A stretch of 64,000 bases of DNA, taken from the NCBI RefSeq assembly GCF_002343915.1, contig NZ_NETK01000001.1:8074001-8138000 (forward strand), in the 5' to 3' direction. The DNA is from Nannocystis exedens (GTDB lineage: Bacteria > Myxococcota_A > Polyangia > Nannocystales > Nannocystaceae). Below are positions 49,829 through 60,102 of the stretch, piece after piece. Numbering within the stretch: the stretch's first letter is position 1; each line of letters begins with the position of its first letter. The translations under genes were made by a program, and so were the position numbers. Below the pieces are notes generated by a model, which saw only the letters and a list, made by a program, of their open reading frames with translations, had not been told where the DNA came from and ran no database searches.

Positions 49829-50932
49829 TCAGCCCGGGGGCATGAAGTTCTCGCAGGCCTCGTCGATGAGGCCGATCGCCTGAGAGAAGAATTGCTTGTA
49901 CGAGGGCGCGCAGATCTGGCCGATGAAGCCGTTGGTGAACATCTCGGTGAACTGGACGATCCGCGGCGACAGCTCGGCGCCGGTGATGCCGCCGTTACAC
50001 TTGTCGAGGGCGGGGCACATCGGATCGACGGGACCGATCAGCGACAGGACGACGATGTTGGTCTCGACGTCGCCCTTGGCGGCGACGAGGCCGTTGTACC
50101 AGTCGCCGGGCTCGCCGGGCGAGCCGGACTGCGGCAATTGCTGGCAGGCGGCGACCTCGTGGTCGTCCTCCTCGTCGGTGATGAGGACGACGACCAGCAG
50201 GGCGTCGTCACGGATGAAGCCGTCGTTGCAGGCGCCGGGGGCGTTGTGCTGCGGCTGGACCGCCTGCAGCATGGCGTACATCGGCTGCTCGTTGCCGTCG
50301 CCGCCGGTGCCGACCTGGCCGGCGCAGGCGAACTTGGTGCCGAGGTCGTCGGCCTCGCTCATCCAGTTCTTGCCGCCGGCGTAGGGGGTGCAGGTGGCGT
50401 TGCTCGAGTTGGCGCCGCCGGTGCTGTTGACGAGGCCGCCGTACATCTGACAGCCGGCGCCGTTGTAGATGTTGCTGTCGCTGCTGATCACGCCGACGTG
50501 GTAGCTCTCGGTGTTCGACAGCTGGGTCTGCATCTCCGACACGAAGTCGGGGAAGCTGTTGACGAGGTTGATCTGCTCGTCGGCCATGCTGCCGCTATTG
50601 TCGATGACGAACAGCAGGTCGACCTTCTTGCAGCCGGTGTCGGGCTCGGGCAGGCCGCCGTCCGGCGTCAGGCCGATGTCGAACTTCGGCGCCGGGCCGC
50701 TGTCGGCGTTGCTGGTGGCGGGCTCGCTGGTGCTCGCGTCGGTGCTGCCGCTGCCGGTCGGGACGGTGTCGGTGCCGCCGGTGCTCGAGCTGTCGCCCGG
50801 CAACGTCAAGTTGCTGAGCCCGCCCAGGGTCGGCGCGGCGGTCGGATCGGTGTCTCCGCCGCGGCCGTCGTCGCTGCAGGCGGACAGGCAGGGGACGCCG
50901 AGCGTGATGAGGGTGAGGGCGAGGACGCGCAT
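49829..50932 (-). CDS. vWA-domain lipoprotein with intact MIDAS
   Basis: This 367-residue lipoprotein has signal LGVPCLSAC (Cys19), a Ser/Thr/Gly linker and a vWA-like domain with the canonical metal site VIDNSGSM. It has a second acidic patch (ITDEEDDHE) and many Cys, and ends AIGLIDEACENFMPPG. ATG 50932 is chosen; TACCGT (50946-50941) lies 8 nt upstream and TTGCAA 18 bp further, a leaderless-type promoter. It is a paralogue of the protein at 3107-4570. Such proteins are common in myxobacteria, with unknown ligands. Confidence 0.82.
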   Translation of the reverse strand: MRVLALTLITLGVPCLSACSDDGRGGDTDPTAAPTLGGLSNLTLPGDSSSTGGTDTVPTGSGSTDASTSEPATSNADSGPAPKFDIGLTPDGGLPEPDTGCKKVDLLFVIDNSGSMADEQINLVNSFPDFVSEMQTQLSNTESYHVGVISSDSNIYNGAGCQMYGGLVNSTGGANSSNATCTPYAGGKNWMSEADDLGTKFACAGQVGTGGDGNEQPMYAMLQAVQPQHNAPGACNDGFIRDDALLVVVLITDEEDDHEVAACQQLPQSGSPGEPGDWYNGLVAAKGDVETNIVVLSLIGPVDPMCPALDKCNGGITGAELSPRIVQFTEMFTNGFIGQICAPSYKQFFSQAIGLIDEACENFMPPG

Positions 50933-51447
50933 CAAGCAGCACGGTACGCCCAGGCGGCAAGCGCTTGCAAGCGGAGGCCCCCCTGCACGGCCCGGAGGTC
51001 ACGCGCGGACGATCGACCCCGATCGGGGCGACGGAGGGCGATCGATCGGCGGAGCGCGGGCGACGGGCTCGTGACGCGCAGCGCCGGCGGCCCGTGCGCG
51101 GCTGAAACCCGATCCAGCGGCTCGTTTTTTCAAAGAGCGGGGAGCGATGGCGGGCGCATGCGCGCGACAGGCGGGCGCCGGCCGAGGCGAGCGCGAGCGG
51201 TGTCGATGGCGGCGAAGGTCGCGTCGCGGGTGCGGCGGCGATCGCTGGCAAAGATCGGGATTGTGCATAGTCGTCGTTGCTCATTGTCGTGGCCCGGAGT
51301 GGTGATTGATGGCAGGGGAACCGTCGCGCCCGCGCGCCGCGGAGCGCCGGCAGGTCGGCCGATGGGGGCCGGCGACGGCATCGATCTTCCGGCTTGGCGC
51401 GGCGCTCGCGGGCGGGCATCCTCGGCCCGCCTCCGGAGCTGCTTGCC
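50933..51447. other. Intergenic, 515 bp, divergent promoters, no gene seen
   Basis: It holds the TTGCAA/TACCGT promoter of the minus-strand vWA gene. GCTC-GTTTTTTCAAA-GAGC near 51120 is a short AT-rich inverted repeat that stands out. I see no start-proximal -10 or Shine-Dalgarno for the plus-strand DUF4215 gene. Confidence 0.45.
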
Positions 51448-52740
51448 ATGATTCGTGCTTCCCTTGCGCTGTCCGTCTCGCTGTCGCTGCTCGCCGTCGG
51501 TTGCGGGCCCACCCGTCCCGCCATGACCACCGACGGCATGGACACGACCGACGGCACCGCGGGGACCGACACCAGCGACGAATCGACGACGACCGACCCG
51601 ACCACGCCGGGGCCGACGACCGAGACGACGATCGAGCCGACGACCGTCGAGCCGACGACCGTCGAGCCGACGACCACCGGGGCGCCGATCTGCGGCGACG
51701 GGATCGTCGAGGGCGGCGAGGCCTGCGACGACGGCAACCTCGACGACAGCGACGCGTGTACCAGCGCGTGCGCCGTGGCCGTGTGCGGCGACGGGCTGGT
51801 GCAGGTCGGGGTCGAGGGGTGCGACGACGGCAACCGCGACAACAACGACGAGTGCGTGGTGTGTCAGCCGGCGGCGTGCGGCGACGGCTTGACCGGGCCC
51901 GGCGAGAACTGCGACGACGGCAACAACGAGGACGGGGACGGCTGCGCCGGCAACTGTCTGGTCGAGTTCTGCGGCGACGGGGTGGTGCAGGACGGCGAGT
52001 TCTGCGACGACGGCAACAACCAGGACAACGACGAGTGTACCAGCGCCTGCAAGGTCGCGGCCTGCGGCGACGGCGTGGTCTTCGAGAGCATCGAGGAGTG
52101 CGACGACGGCAACCAGGTCGACGGCGACGCCTGCCTCAACAGCTGCCTGCTCGCGAGCTGCGGCGACGGCGTCGTCCACGCCGGCGTGGAGGCCTGCGAC
52201 GACGGCAACGACGAGGACCTCGACGCCTGCTCGAACACCTGCCAGGCGGCGACCTGCTCCGACGAGGTGGCGAACGGGGGCGAGACCGCGGTCGACTGCG
52301 GCGGCCCGACGTGCATGCCCTGTTCGGAAGGACAGGCGTGCATGGTCGGCGCCGACTGCCAGTCCGGCAACTGCGAGGCGGGCACGTGCGGCGCGGTGAA
52401 GCTGATGCTGCCCGCTTGCGCGGAGGCGAACGTCGACGCCGCGCAGGCGTTCACCGAGGTGGTGCAGCCGAAGTGCGGCTGCCACGGCAACGGCGCGGGC
52501 GGCCTGACGCTGAACAGCGCCGCGACCCTCAAGAGCAACACCGTCGGCGTCGCGGCCGCGAACGCCGACATGGACCTGGTCACCGCCGGCGACGTCGACC
52601 AGAGCTATCTACTCTTCAAGATCCTCGGTCAGCAAAATAACGTGCCCGGCGGCGGCGGCTCGGCGATGCCGCTCGGCAGCACGCTGACCGACGCGCAGAA
52701 GTGCGTCCTCGTCAATTGGGTGAAGAGCGGCGCGCCGTGA
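51448..52740 (+). CDS. DUF4215 Cys-rich-repeat lipoprotein with C-terminal CxCH domain
   Basis: This 430-residue lipoprotein has signal LSLLAVGC and a Thr-rich linker with TTVEP repeats. From residue 82 it carries six tandem DUF4215/myxobacterial Cys-rich repeats of the form CGDGxxxxGExCDDGNxxDxDxC. A different Cys-rich unit follows (CGGPTCMPCSEGQACMVG). The C-terminal domain (about 320-430) contains VVQPKCGCHGNGAGG and SAMPLGS and ends NWVKSGAP, matching the small domain of the lipoproteins at 31982 and 32682. A CCTGT/ACAGG hairpin (52319-52336) marks the junction before that unit. It is probably surface exposed; the ligand is unknown. Confidence 0.85.
   Translation: MIRASLALSVSLSLLAVGCGPTRPAMTTDGMDTTDGTAGTDTSDESTTTDPTTPGPTTETTIEPTTVEPTTVEPTTTGAPICGDGIVEGGEACDDGNLDDSDACTSACAVAVCGDGLVQVGVEGCDDGNRDNNDECVVCQPAACGDGLTGPGENCDDGNNEDGDGCAGNCLVEFCGDGVVQDGEFCDDGNNQDNDECTSACKVAACGDGVVFESIEECDDGNQVDGDACLNSCLLASCGDGVVHAGVEACDDGNDEDLDACSNTCQAATCSDEVANGGETAVDCGGPTCMPCSEGQACMVGADCQSGNCEAGTCGAVKLMLPACAEANVDAAQAFTEVVQPKCGCHGNGAGGLTLNSAATLKSNTVGVAAANADMDLVTAGDVDQSYLLFKILGQQNNVPGGGGSAMPLGSTLTDAQKCVLVNWVKSGAP
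52319..52336. repeat. Intragenic CCTGT-N8-ACAGG hairpin
   Basis: CCTGTTCGGAAGGACAGG lies inside the Cys-rich unit that follows the DUF4215 repeats; a member of the dispersed family that keeps the frame open. Confidence 0.6.
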
Positions 52741-52743
52741 CTC

Positions 52744-52783
52744 GCGGACAGCTGTCGTTGTGATTTGCGGACAGCTGTCATTG
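52744..52783. repeat. Two direct copies of GCGGACAGCTGTCRTTG
   Basis: Copies at 52744-52760 and 52767-52783 differ by one base and are 23 bp apart. Each has the palindrome GACAGCTGTC at its core. They lie just after the DUF4215 lipoprotein stop and 130 bp before ridA, so they could be operators or terminator-related. Confidence 0.6.
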
Positions 52784-52909
52784 GTGCCGACGTGCGTCGA
52801 TGTCGGCATCGATGATGATTGTCCCCCGGCGCCGATGTGGACTTTGTCCCGGGGTACGTTCTTGCTATGAAGAGTGCGGTCCTCCCGGACCGCGGGGGGC
52901 GAGACCGTC

Positions 52910-53326
52910 ATGGCGCTGCAAAAGACAGTGTATCCGTACGCCAAGGGCCCCGACTTCAGCCGACTGTTCAGCTGGGGCATGAGCCTCAAGAACGTCTCCG
53001 ACCTGTACATCGCGTCGGGCATCGGCGCCCACGACGCCAGGGGCGTGATTCAGTTCCCCGGCGACGCGGTCGCGCAGACGCGCTACGTCCTGCAGCAGGT
53101 CCCGGGCTTCCTCGCCGAGGCCGGCTACGAGGTCGCCGACATCGTGCGCATCGAGTACACGTTCACGCGCGAGGTCCCGCGCGGCTCGTTCAACGCCATC
53201 TTCGCGGTGATCGCCGAGTTCCTGGCGGCCGAGGTGGTGAAGCCGACGGCGGGCACGCTGCGGGTGGTCGAGGCGCTGGCGTTCGACCATCAGCTGGTCG
53301 AGTACGAGTTCTGGTGCGCCAAGTGA
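52910..53326 (+). CDS. RidA/YjgF-family protein
   Basis: This 138-residue protein has the RidA fold: FSRLFSWGMSLKNVSDLYIASGIG, FPGDAVAQTRYVLQQVPGFL, IVRIEYTFTREV and a final RVVEALAFDHQLVEYEF. Classical RidA deaminates reactive enamine and imine intermediates. The canonical active-site Arg region (R.AVEVAxLP) reads LRVVEALAF here, so the substrate may differ. ATG 52910 is used; a frame-compatible GTG at 52874 would add 12 residues. Confidence 0.82.
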   Translation: MALQKTVYPYAKGPDFSRLFSWGMSLKNVSDLYIASGIGAHDARGVIQFPGDAVAQTRYVLQQVPGFLAEAGYEVADIVRIEYTFTREVPRGSFNAIFAVIAEFLAAEVVKPTAGTLRVVEALAFDHQLVEYEFWCAK

Positions 53327-53383
53327 CGGGGACCGAGCATATGACCCGAGGGACAGGTCCGGTGAATCGCCGGCCGCGGCGGC

Positions 53384-54577
53384 TCAGCGGCGGCGCTTGC
53401 GGGCCATGGCGAGGGTGAGCTGGACGGCGTCCTGCAGGGTGCCCAGGACCATGAGCGAGCCGTCGAGCTGCATGCCGTGCTCGGCGAGGGCGACGGCGGC
53501 GGCCGGCTGGATGCCGGTGAGCACGGTGCGGGCCCCGATCATCTTGACCGCCTCGACGAGCTGAATGATGTGACCGGCCGGGGTGGTGTCGACGGCGCGC
53601 AGGCCGGTGAGGTCGAGGATGATGACGCGGGCCTGGTGGCGGACGATCGCGTCGAGCACCGCCTCGCGCACGTGCAGCGAGCGTGACTCGTCGAGCGTGC
53701 CGATCAGCGGCAGCATCAAGACGCCGTGGGCGATCGGCAGCATCTGGGCCGACATCTCGGCGATCAGCTCGGCCTGCTGCTGGCGGATGATCTTGTCCTG
53801 CCGCTCGCGCTCCCGGATCGCGTTGTGCAGGCGGGTGACGTCGCGGATCTGCGTGGCCACGGCGCCGCGTCCGCCGGCCGCGCCGGGGATCGCGAAGGTG
53901 GTCAGCTCGAGGTCGACGCGCACGCCGTCGATGCGCATGAACTCGGTGGTGCCGGGGACGATGTCCGCGAGCATCGCCGCCGCGTCCTCGGCGGCGGCGT
54001 CGGGCGGGAGGGCGAGGATCCGCCGCAGCGCCGGGTTGCAGAACATCGGCGCGGTCGGGGTGTTGGGGCGCACGAGCACGCCGTCGGGCGAGTGGTGGAC
54101 CAGCGCCTCGAACACGCGCACCGCCTCCTCGGCGCGCTTGCGTTCGGTGACGTCGATCGCCACGCCGCCGATGCCGTTGCTGCCGCCGAGCGGGAAGATG
54201 TGCTCGAGGAACACGCGCTCGCGGTCGTCGATCGGGATCTCGAACTCGCTGACGCTCGGCGTGCCGGTGCGGAGGACCCTGTCCATCACCGCCTGGATCT
54301 CCGCCGCCACCTCGGTGTCGAGCAGGTCGGACTCGAGCTTGCCGACCACCTGGTCAGGGGTGCGCCCGAGCAGGGTCGCGTGCAGGCGATTGCTGAGGGT
54401 GAAGCGGCCCTCGAGGTCCTTGGCGTACAGCACCATCGGCGCGTACTCGGCGATCGCGCGCAGCAGCGAGGCGGTCTGGCTGAGCTGCCGTCGCTGCTCC
54501 TCGTGGGCCTGCTGCAGCGCGGCGGTGGTCGCCCGCAGCGCTGCGATCTCGGCCTCGAGTTCCTGGACGGTGGGCAT
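53384..54577 (-). CDS. PAS-PAS-STAS protein (RsbR-like regulator)
   Basis: This 397-residue protein has a coiled-coil start, a PAS/PAC domain (about 45-165, APMVLYAKDLEGRF to DVTERKRAEEAV), a second PAS-like domain (about 170-275) and a C-terminal STAS domain (about 300-390: LPLIGTLDESRS, VIILDLTGLRAVDTTPAG). The Thr pair in DTTP lies where RsbR/RsbS proteins are phosphorylated. Such proteins form stressosome-type complexes controlled by switch kinases. No RsbT-like kinase is nearby. The sensing ligand is unknown. Confidence 0.88.
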   Translation of the reverse strand: MPTVQELEAEIAALRATTAALQQAHEEQRRQLSQTASLLRAIAEYAPMVLYAKDLEGRFTLSNRLHATLLGRTPDQVVGKLESDLLDTEVAAEIQAVMDRVLRTGTPSVSEFEIPIDDRERVFLEHIFPLGGSNGIGGVAIDVTERKRAEEAVRVFEALVHHSPDGVLVRPNTPTAPMFCNPALRRILALPPDAAAEDAAAMLADIVPGTTEFMRIDGVRVDLELTTFAIPGAAGGRGAVATQIRDVTRLHNAIRERERQDKIIRQQQAELIAEMSAQMLPIAHGVLMLPLIGTLDESRSLHVREAVLDAIVRHQARVIILDLTGLRAVDTTPAGHIIQLVEAVKMIGARTVLTGIQPAAAVALAEHGMQLDGSLMVLGTLQDAVQLTLAMARKRRR

Positions 54578-54713
54578 GCTCGAGTCCGATCGTGACGGCA
54601 GTGTGCCGCGGGCGACCGGGGTTGTCACGGCCCGCGCAGGCGCGTGAGTCGGCGCGCATATGCAAACGGCGCGTCGGGCCGACCCTCAGGCGTTGCGTCG
54701 CGCGGGGACGCGC

Positions 54714-56513
<1,800 letters not shown>

Positions 56514-56998
56514 GTGGGCAGGATATCGCAGGGCGCGCGTCGACGCGGCCGCGCGAGCGCGCGTCCGGTCACGCGTCGCCGGCGGACGGGCAGGGCGCGG
56601 GCGTCCGCGTCGGAGCGCGAGGCTCCTCGGCGCCGCCCTAAGGTGTCGGCCGGCGCGGCCCGGGGCTGCAGCTCAGGCGGCCGACCTGGTCGAGGATCGG
56701 CCGGGATGGACGCTTCGCTCGGTCTCCGGAGCGCGCGAAGGCCGTGCAAGGGCCCCGCGGGTCGGCTGCCGGGCAGGGCCGGCGGGTCGCGGGAGACGAG
56801 GTCCGCGCCCTGCTCGCGGCGGCTCGGGCAGGTGTTATTTTTCTAAACATGTCCCGAAAGGCATGTTCGACGGGGCGTGCGAGGGACGAGGTCCGCGCTG
56901 CGGTCGCGGGCGCTCGCAGCGGGTGTTCCTTCGGGAATGGCCTTGAGGTCATGTCCAATCGGGCATGCCGCCTTGGGCATGTCCGAAAGGCCATGCAC
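56514..56998. other. Intergenic, 485 bp, hairpin repeats, no gene seen
   Basis: The right half holds the repeat cluster described separately. GTTATTTTTCTAAACATG (about 56834-56851) is an AT-rich patch that stands out in the GC-rich surroundings. No gene is supported. Confidence 0.5.
56846..56997. repeat. Cluster of CATGTCC-family hairpins downstream of the arsenic operon
   Basis: AACATG-TCCCGAAAGG-CATGTT (56846-56867) is followed by TTCCTTCGGGAA and, from 56941, by GGTCATGTCCAATCGGGCATG and GGGCATGTCCGAAAGGCCATG. The last ones touch the stop codon of the phytochelatin synthase gene, so they probably mark the end of the operon. Confidence 0.7.
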
Positions 56999-58159
56999 TC
57001 AATCGCAGCCGGGCTCGCAGCGGTCGCACGCGGGGCCGCGGGCCAGGGCGCACAGGTCGGCGAGCTGGCGGCGCACGTGGTCGGCCTCGACCCGCACGGG
57101 CGGCGGCAGCCGGTCGGGGTCGAGCAGGGGCGAGAGCTCGGCGCGCGCGTCGGCGCCGAGCCCCGACCACGCCCGGGCGGGCAGCGCGAGCAGCAACAGG
57201 GTCACCGCGTCGGACGGCCAGGGCGGGCCCAGGGCCGCGACGCGGGCGTGCAGCGGGAGGCCGCGGAGGGCCGCGAGCAGGGCCTCGGCGGCGCCTGTCT
57301 GTTCGGACAGGGCCAGCGGGCGCCGCTCGATCGTCAGCGGCAGCCCGGGGAGGACCGAGAACAGCGCGCGCAGGGCGTCGTCGAGGCCGGCGAACGAGAC
57401 GCGGGCGAGCGCGGCGGCGAGGTCGTCGAGCGCGGCGACGAGGGCCTCGAAGCCGCCGTCGCCGAGGCAGCGGGCGGTGAAGAGGAGGCTCGGCGGGCGG
57501 CTGTGGCGGCGCAGCGCGACCCACCCGCGCGGGCGACCGGTGGCCGGGTCGGCCGGCTGGGTGGCGGCGTAGAGGGCCGGCAGGGCGACCCAGTGCGGCG
57601 GGTACTTGAAGCGGGCCACGTCGAGCACGAGGACGTGATCGCTGGCGGGGTCGTAGCCGCCGATCGGCGAGAAGTGACCCGAGCCGGTCTGGCCGAGCGA
57701 GCCTCGGTCGTAGCTGACGACCAGCGCCGGGTCGACGCTCGCGCGCGCGGCCGCGGCGACGGCGGCGCGAAAGTCGGTGAGGCCGAAGGCGTCGGGCCGG
57801 TACACGTCGGCGCTGGCGCCGTTGCAGCGGGCAAGGCAGGCGAATTCGTCGAGGGTGATGCCCTGGGCCCGCACGCGCTCGAGCGGGCTGCAGCAGTCGA
57901 GCAGCTCCTCGCTGAACCACCGCCACGGGCCCTTCCACAAGCGCCCGGGATCGACGCCCAGCGCGTTGAGGGCGACGACGAGGGTGCCGAGGCCGCAGAA
58001 GGCCGGATCGGCCTGGGTGTGGAACTGCTCGATCAGCGGGAAGAACGACTCGAGGCCGCCGGCCGCCCGCGCCGCGTCGAACAGGGCGCGGCCCTCGGGC
58101 GAGGCGAAGGCGACCAACTGCGGCGGCAAGGGCCGGCGGTAGAGGCTGGGGGCGTTCAT
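56999..58159 (-). CDS. Phytochelatin synthase (full-length, plant-like layout)
   Basis: This 386-residue protein matches phytochelatin synthase, which joins gamma-Glu-Cys units from glutathione to make metal- and arsenite-binding peptides. The papain-like triad is clear: Cys55 (DPAFCGLGTL), His162 (SGHFSPIGGYD) and Asp180 (VLVLDVARFKYPPHW), nearly the same numbers as in the Arabidopsis enzyme (56, 162, 180). Many bacterial relatives stop near 240 residues, whereas this one adds a 150-residue C-terminal domain ending in a Cys-rich tail (ACDRCEPGC). It is the last gene of an ars operon; its ATG overlaps the arsC stop (ATGA). A CCTGTC-N6-GACAGG hairpin lies inside it at 57294-57311. Confidence 0.93.
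   Translation of the reverse strand: MNAPSLYRRPLPPQLVAFASPEGRALFDAARAAGGLESFFPLIEQFHTQADPAFCGLGTLVVALNALGVDPGRLWKGPWRWFSEELLDCCSPLERVRAQGITLDEFACLARCNGASADVYRPDAFGLTDFRAAVAAAARASVDPALVVSYDRGSLGQTGSGHFSPIGGYDPASDHVLVLDVARFKYPPHWVALPALYAATQPADPATGRPRGWVALRRHSRPPSLLFTARCLGDGGFEALVAALDDLAAALARVSFAGLDDALRALFSVLPGLPLTIERRPLALSEQTGAAEALLAALRGLPLHARVAALGPPWPSDAVTLLLLALPARAWSGLGADARAELSPLLDPDRLPPPVRVEADHVRRQLADLCALARGPACDRCEPGCD
57294..57311. repeat. Intragenic CCTGTC-TGTTCG-GACAGG hairpin in the phytochelatin synthase gene
   Basis: Perfect 6-bp stem encoding part of the C-terminal domain (LSEQTG). Confidence 0.7.
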
Positions 58160-58605
58160 TCGCGGTCCTCCCGGACGCCGGCGCGCTCGCGGTCGAGCTC
58201 GGCGAGGCGGGCCTCGATGGCGTCGGCGGTGCGGCGGAAGCGGGCCAGCAGATCGTCGCGCGCGAGCGACGGATCGGCGCCGGCCGGATCGGGGAGCGGC
58301 CAGTGCAGCCGCGGGACGTCGGCGAGGAACAGCGGGCAGACTTCGTCGGCGCACAGGGTGATCACGAGGTCGACCGCGGACGGATCGATCTCGAGGACCG
58401 GCTTGGAATGATGCGAGCCGAGGTCGAGGCCGCGCTCGCGCATCACCTCGATCGCGTACGGATGCACGCGCGTGGGCTGCGACCCGGCGCTGGCGACCCG
58501 CACGCGGTCGCCCCAGCGGGCGCGCGCGAGGGCCTCGGCCATCTGACTGCGGGCCGAGTTGGCGACACAGAGAAACAGGACGCTGGTGAAGGCGGGGACG
58601 CTCAT
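58156..58605 (-). CDS. arsC: Arsenate reductase, LMW-phosphatase type
   Basis: This 149-residue protein has the phosphatase-like loop CVANSAR (Cys13 to Arg19) and two further redox cysteines, Cys85 and Cys90 (LCADEVCP), matching the three-Cys, thioredoxin-coupled ArsC of the pI258 type. It reduces arsenate to arsenite for export. It starts 5 bp after the acr3 stop and overlaps the phytochelatin synthase start. Confidence 0.93.
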   Translation of the reverse strand: MSVPAFTSVLFLCVANSARSQMAEALARARWGDRVRVASAGSQPTRVHPYAIEVMRERGLDLGSHHSKPVLEIDPSAVDLVITLCADEVCPLFLADVPRLHWPLPDPAGADPSLARDDLLARFRRTADAIEARLAELDRERAGVREDRE

Positions 58606-58610
58606 GACAT

Positions 58611-59651
58611 TCACGCGGGGAAGCGGTGGGCCGTGCGGTTGGCGAGGGCGCACAGGGACAGCATCACCGGTACCTCGACCAGCACGCCGACGACGGTGGC
58701 CAGGGCGGCGCCGGACTGCAGGCCGAACAGCCCGATGGCGACCGCGACGGCGAGCTCGAAGAAGTTGGAGGTGCCGATCAGCGCCGCCGGGGCCGCGACG
58801 GCGTGCGGCAGGCGCCAGGCCCACGCCCACAGGTAGGCCAGGGCGAAGATGCCGTACGACTGGAGCAGCAGCGGCACGGCGATCAGCGCGATCGTCAGCG
58901 GCCGTTCGACCAGCGTGGTCGCCTGGAAGCCGAACAGCAGGACCACGGTGCCGAGCAGCCCCAGCACCGAGACGGGCTTGAGGGCGGCGACGAAGCGCGC
59001 GATCGCGGCGCGGTCGCGGGTGCGCCCGGCCAGCGCGCGGCGGGTCGCGGCGCCGGCGACCAGCGGGACGACGACGTAGAGGCCGACCGACAGCAGCAGG
59101 GTCGTCCAGGGCACGGCGATGTCGCTGACGCCGAGCAACAGCGCGGTGAGCGGCGCGAACGCGACGACCATGACGAGGTCGTTCACCGCGACCTGGACGA
59201 GGGTGTAGTTGGCGTCGCCGCGGGTCAGCTGGCTCCACACGAACACCATCGCCGTGCAGGGGGCGACGCCCAGGAGGATCGCGCCGGCGACGTATTCGCG
59301 GGCCTCGGCGGCGGGCAGGAGATCGGCGAACAGGTGGAGGAAGAACAGGCTGGCGAGCCCCGCCATGGTGAAGGGCTTGATCAGCCAGTTGGTGACCAGA
59401 GTGACGACGAGCCCCCGCGGCCGCCGGCCGACGTCGCGCAGCGAGCCGAAGTCGATCTGGATCATCATCGGATAGATCATCACCCAGATCAGCGCGGCGA
59501 CGACGAGGTTGACGCTGGCCAGCTCGAGGCCGCTGACGAACGCGAAGGCGCCGGGCGCGAGGTTGCCGAGCGCCACGCCGGCGGCGATGGCGAGCGCGAC
59601 CCAGAGGCTGAGGTAGCGCTCGAAAATGCCGAGAGGGTTCGAGGTGCGCAT
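58611..59651 (-). CDS. Arsenite efflux permease, ACR3 family
   Basis: This 346-residue membrane protein has about ten hydrophobic segments and the ACR3 hallmark GVAPCTAMVFVWS with the conserved Cys132, needed for arsenite transport. It exports arsenite using the proton gradient. It follows arsR by 40 bp, a gap holding a second copy of the arsR-type operator, and precedes arsC. Confidence 0.95.
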   Translation of the reverse strand: MRTSNPLGIFERYLSLWVALAIAAGVALGNLAPGAFAFVSGLELASVNLVVAALIWVMIYPMMIQIDFGSLRDVGRRPRGLVVTLVTNWLIKPFTMAGLASLFFLHLFADLLPAAEAREYVAGAILLGVAPCTAMVFVWSQLTRGDANYTLVQVAVNDLVMVVAFAPLTALLLGVSDIAVPWTTLLLSVGLYVVVPLVAGAATRRALAGRTRDRAAIARFVAALKPVSVLGLLGTVVLLFGFQATTLVERPLTIALIAVPLLLQSYGIFALAYLWAWAWRLPHAVAAPAALIGTSNFFELAVAVAIGLFGLQSGAALATVVGVLVEVPVMLSLCALANRTAHRFPA

Positions 59652-59668
59652 GGGCGGAAGCCTGGTTC

Positions 59669-59682
59669 TCGTGATATTACGA
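59669..59682. promoter_or_regulatory. Second ArsR-type operator, upstream of acr3
   Basis: TCGTGATATTACGA has the same TCGT-N6-ACGA arms as the site at arsR. It lies 18 bp before the acr3 start, so ArsR may control acr3 separately. Confidence 0.6.
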
Positions 59683-59691
59683 TTTAGCGGG

Positions 59692-60033
59692 CTAGAGGCC
59701 GCCGAGCAGGGCCTTGAAGCGACGCATCGTGCGGGGGTCGAGGCAGTAGCAGGTCCGCGGGCCGTCGATCTCGCCGCGGACGAGGCCGGCGTCCTTGAGC
59801 ACCTTGAGGTGCTGCGACACCGTCGACTGCGCGAGCGGCAGGACGTCGACGATCTCGCCGCAGACGCACGAGGCGCGGCGCGACAGCAGGCGGAGGATCT
59901 GGACCCGCGCGGGGTGACCGACCGCCTTCGCCAGCGCGGCGAGCTCGTGATCCGCCTCGTCGCCCTCGACCGGTCGCAGGTCGGGGCGGTCGTCGGCGGG
60001 CGGACAGCAGACCGCCGGGTCGTCCGAGTTCAT
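59692..60033 (-). CDS. arsR: ArsR-family arsenite-responsive repressor
   Basis: This 113-residue winged-helix repressor has the metal-site CVC motif (Cys56 and Cys58, ASCVCGEIVD) at the start of the recognition unit (QSTVSQHLKVLKDAGLV). Extra cysteines (CC near residue 9 and CYC near 96) may also bind arsenite. It represses the ars operon until arsenite binds. Its ATG overlaps an operator, and a TTGAAT-17-TATCGT promoter ends 9 nt upstream, so the mRNA is probably leaderless and the gene autoregulated. Confidence 0.93.
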   Translation of the reverse strand: MNSDDPAVCCPPADDRPDLRPVEGDEADHELAALAKAVGHPARVQILRLLSRRASCVCGEIVDVLPLAQSTVSQHLKVLKDAGLVRGEIDGPRTCYCLDPRTMRRFKALLGGL

Positions 60034-60071
60034 CGTGAAATGACGATAAAGCCTCGGCGGCCGGAATTCAA
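60033..60071 (-). promoter_or_regulatory. arsR promoter with overlapping operator
   Basis: On the minus strand TTGAAT (60071-60066) and TATCGT (60048-60043) are separated by 17 bp. The inverted repeat TCGTGAAATGACGA (60033-60046) overlaps the -10 and the start codon, so bound ArsR would block RNA polymerase directly. Confidence 0.7.
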
Positions 60072-60102
60072 GGCCGAAAGTGCGGTCGCGGGCGCGCGGC
60101 CG

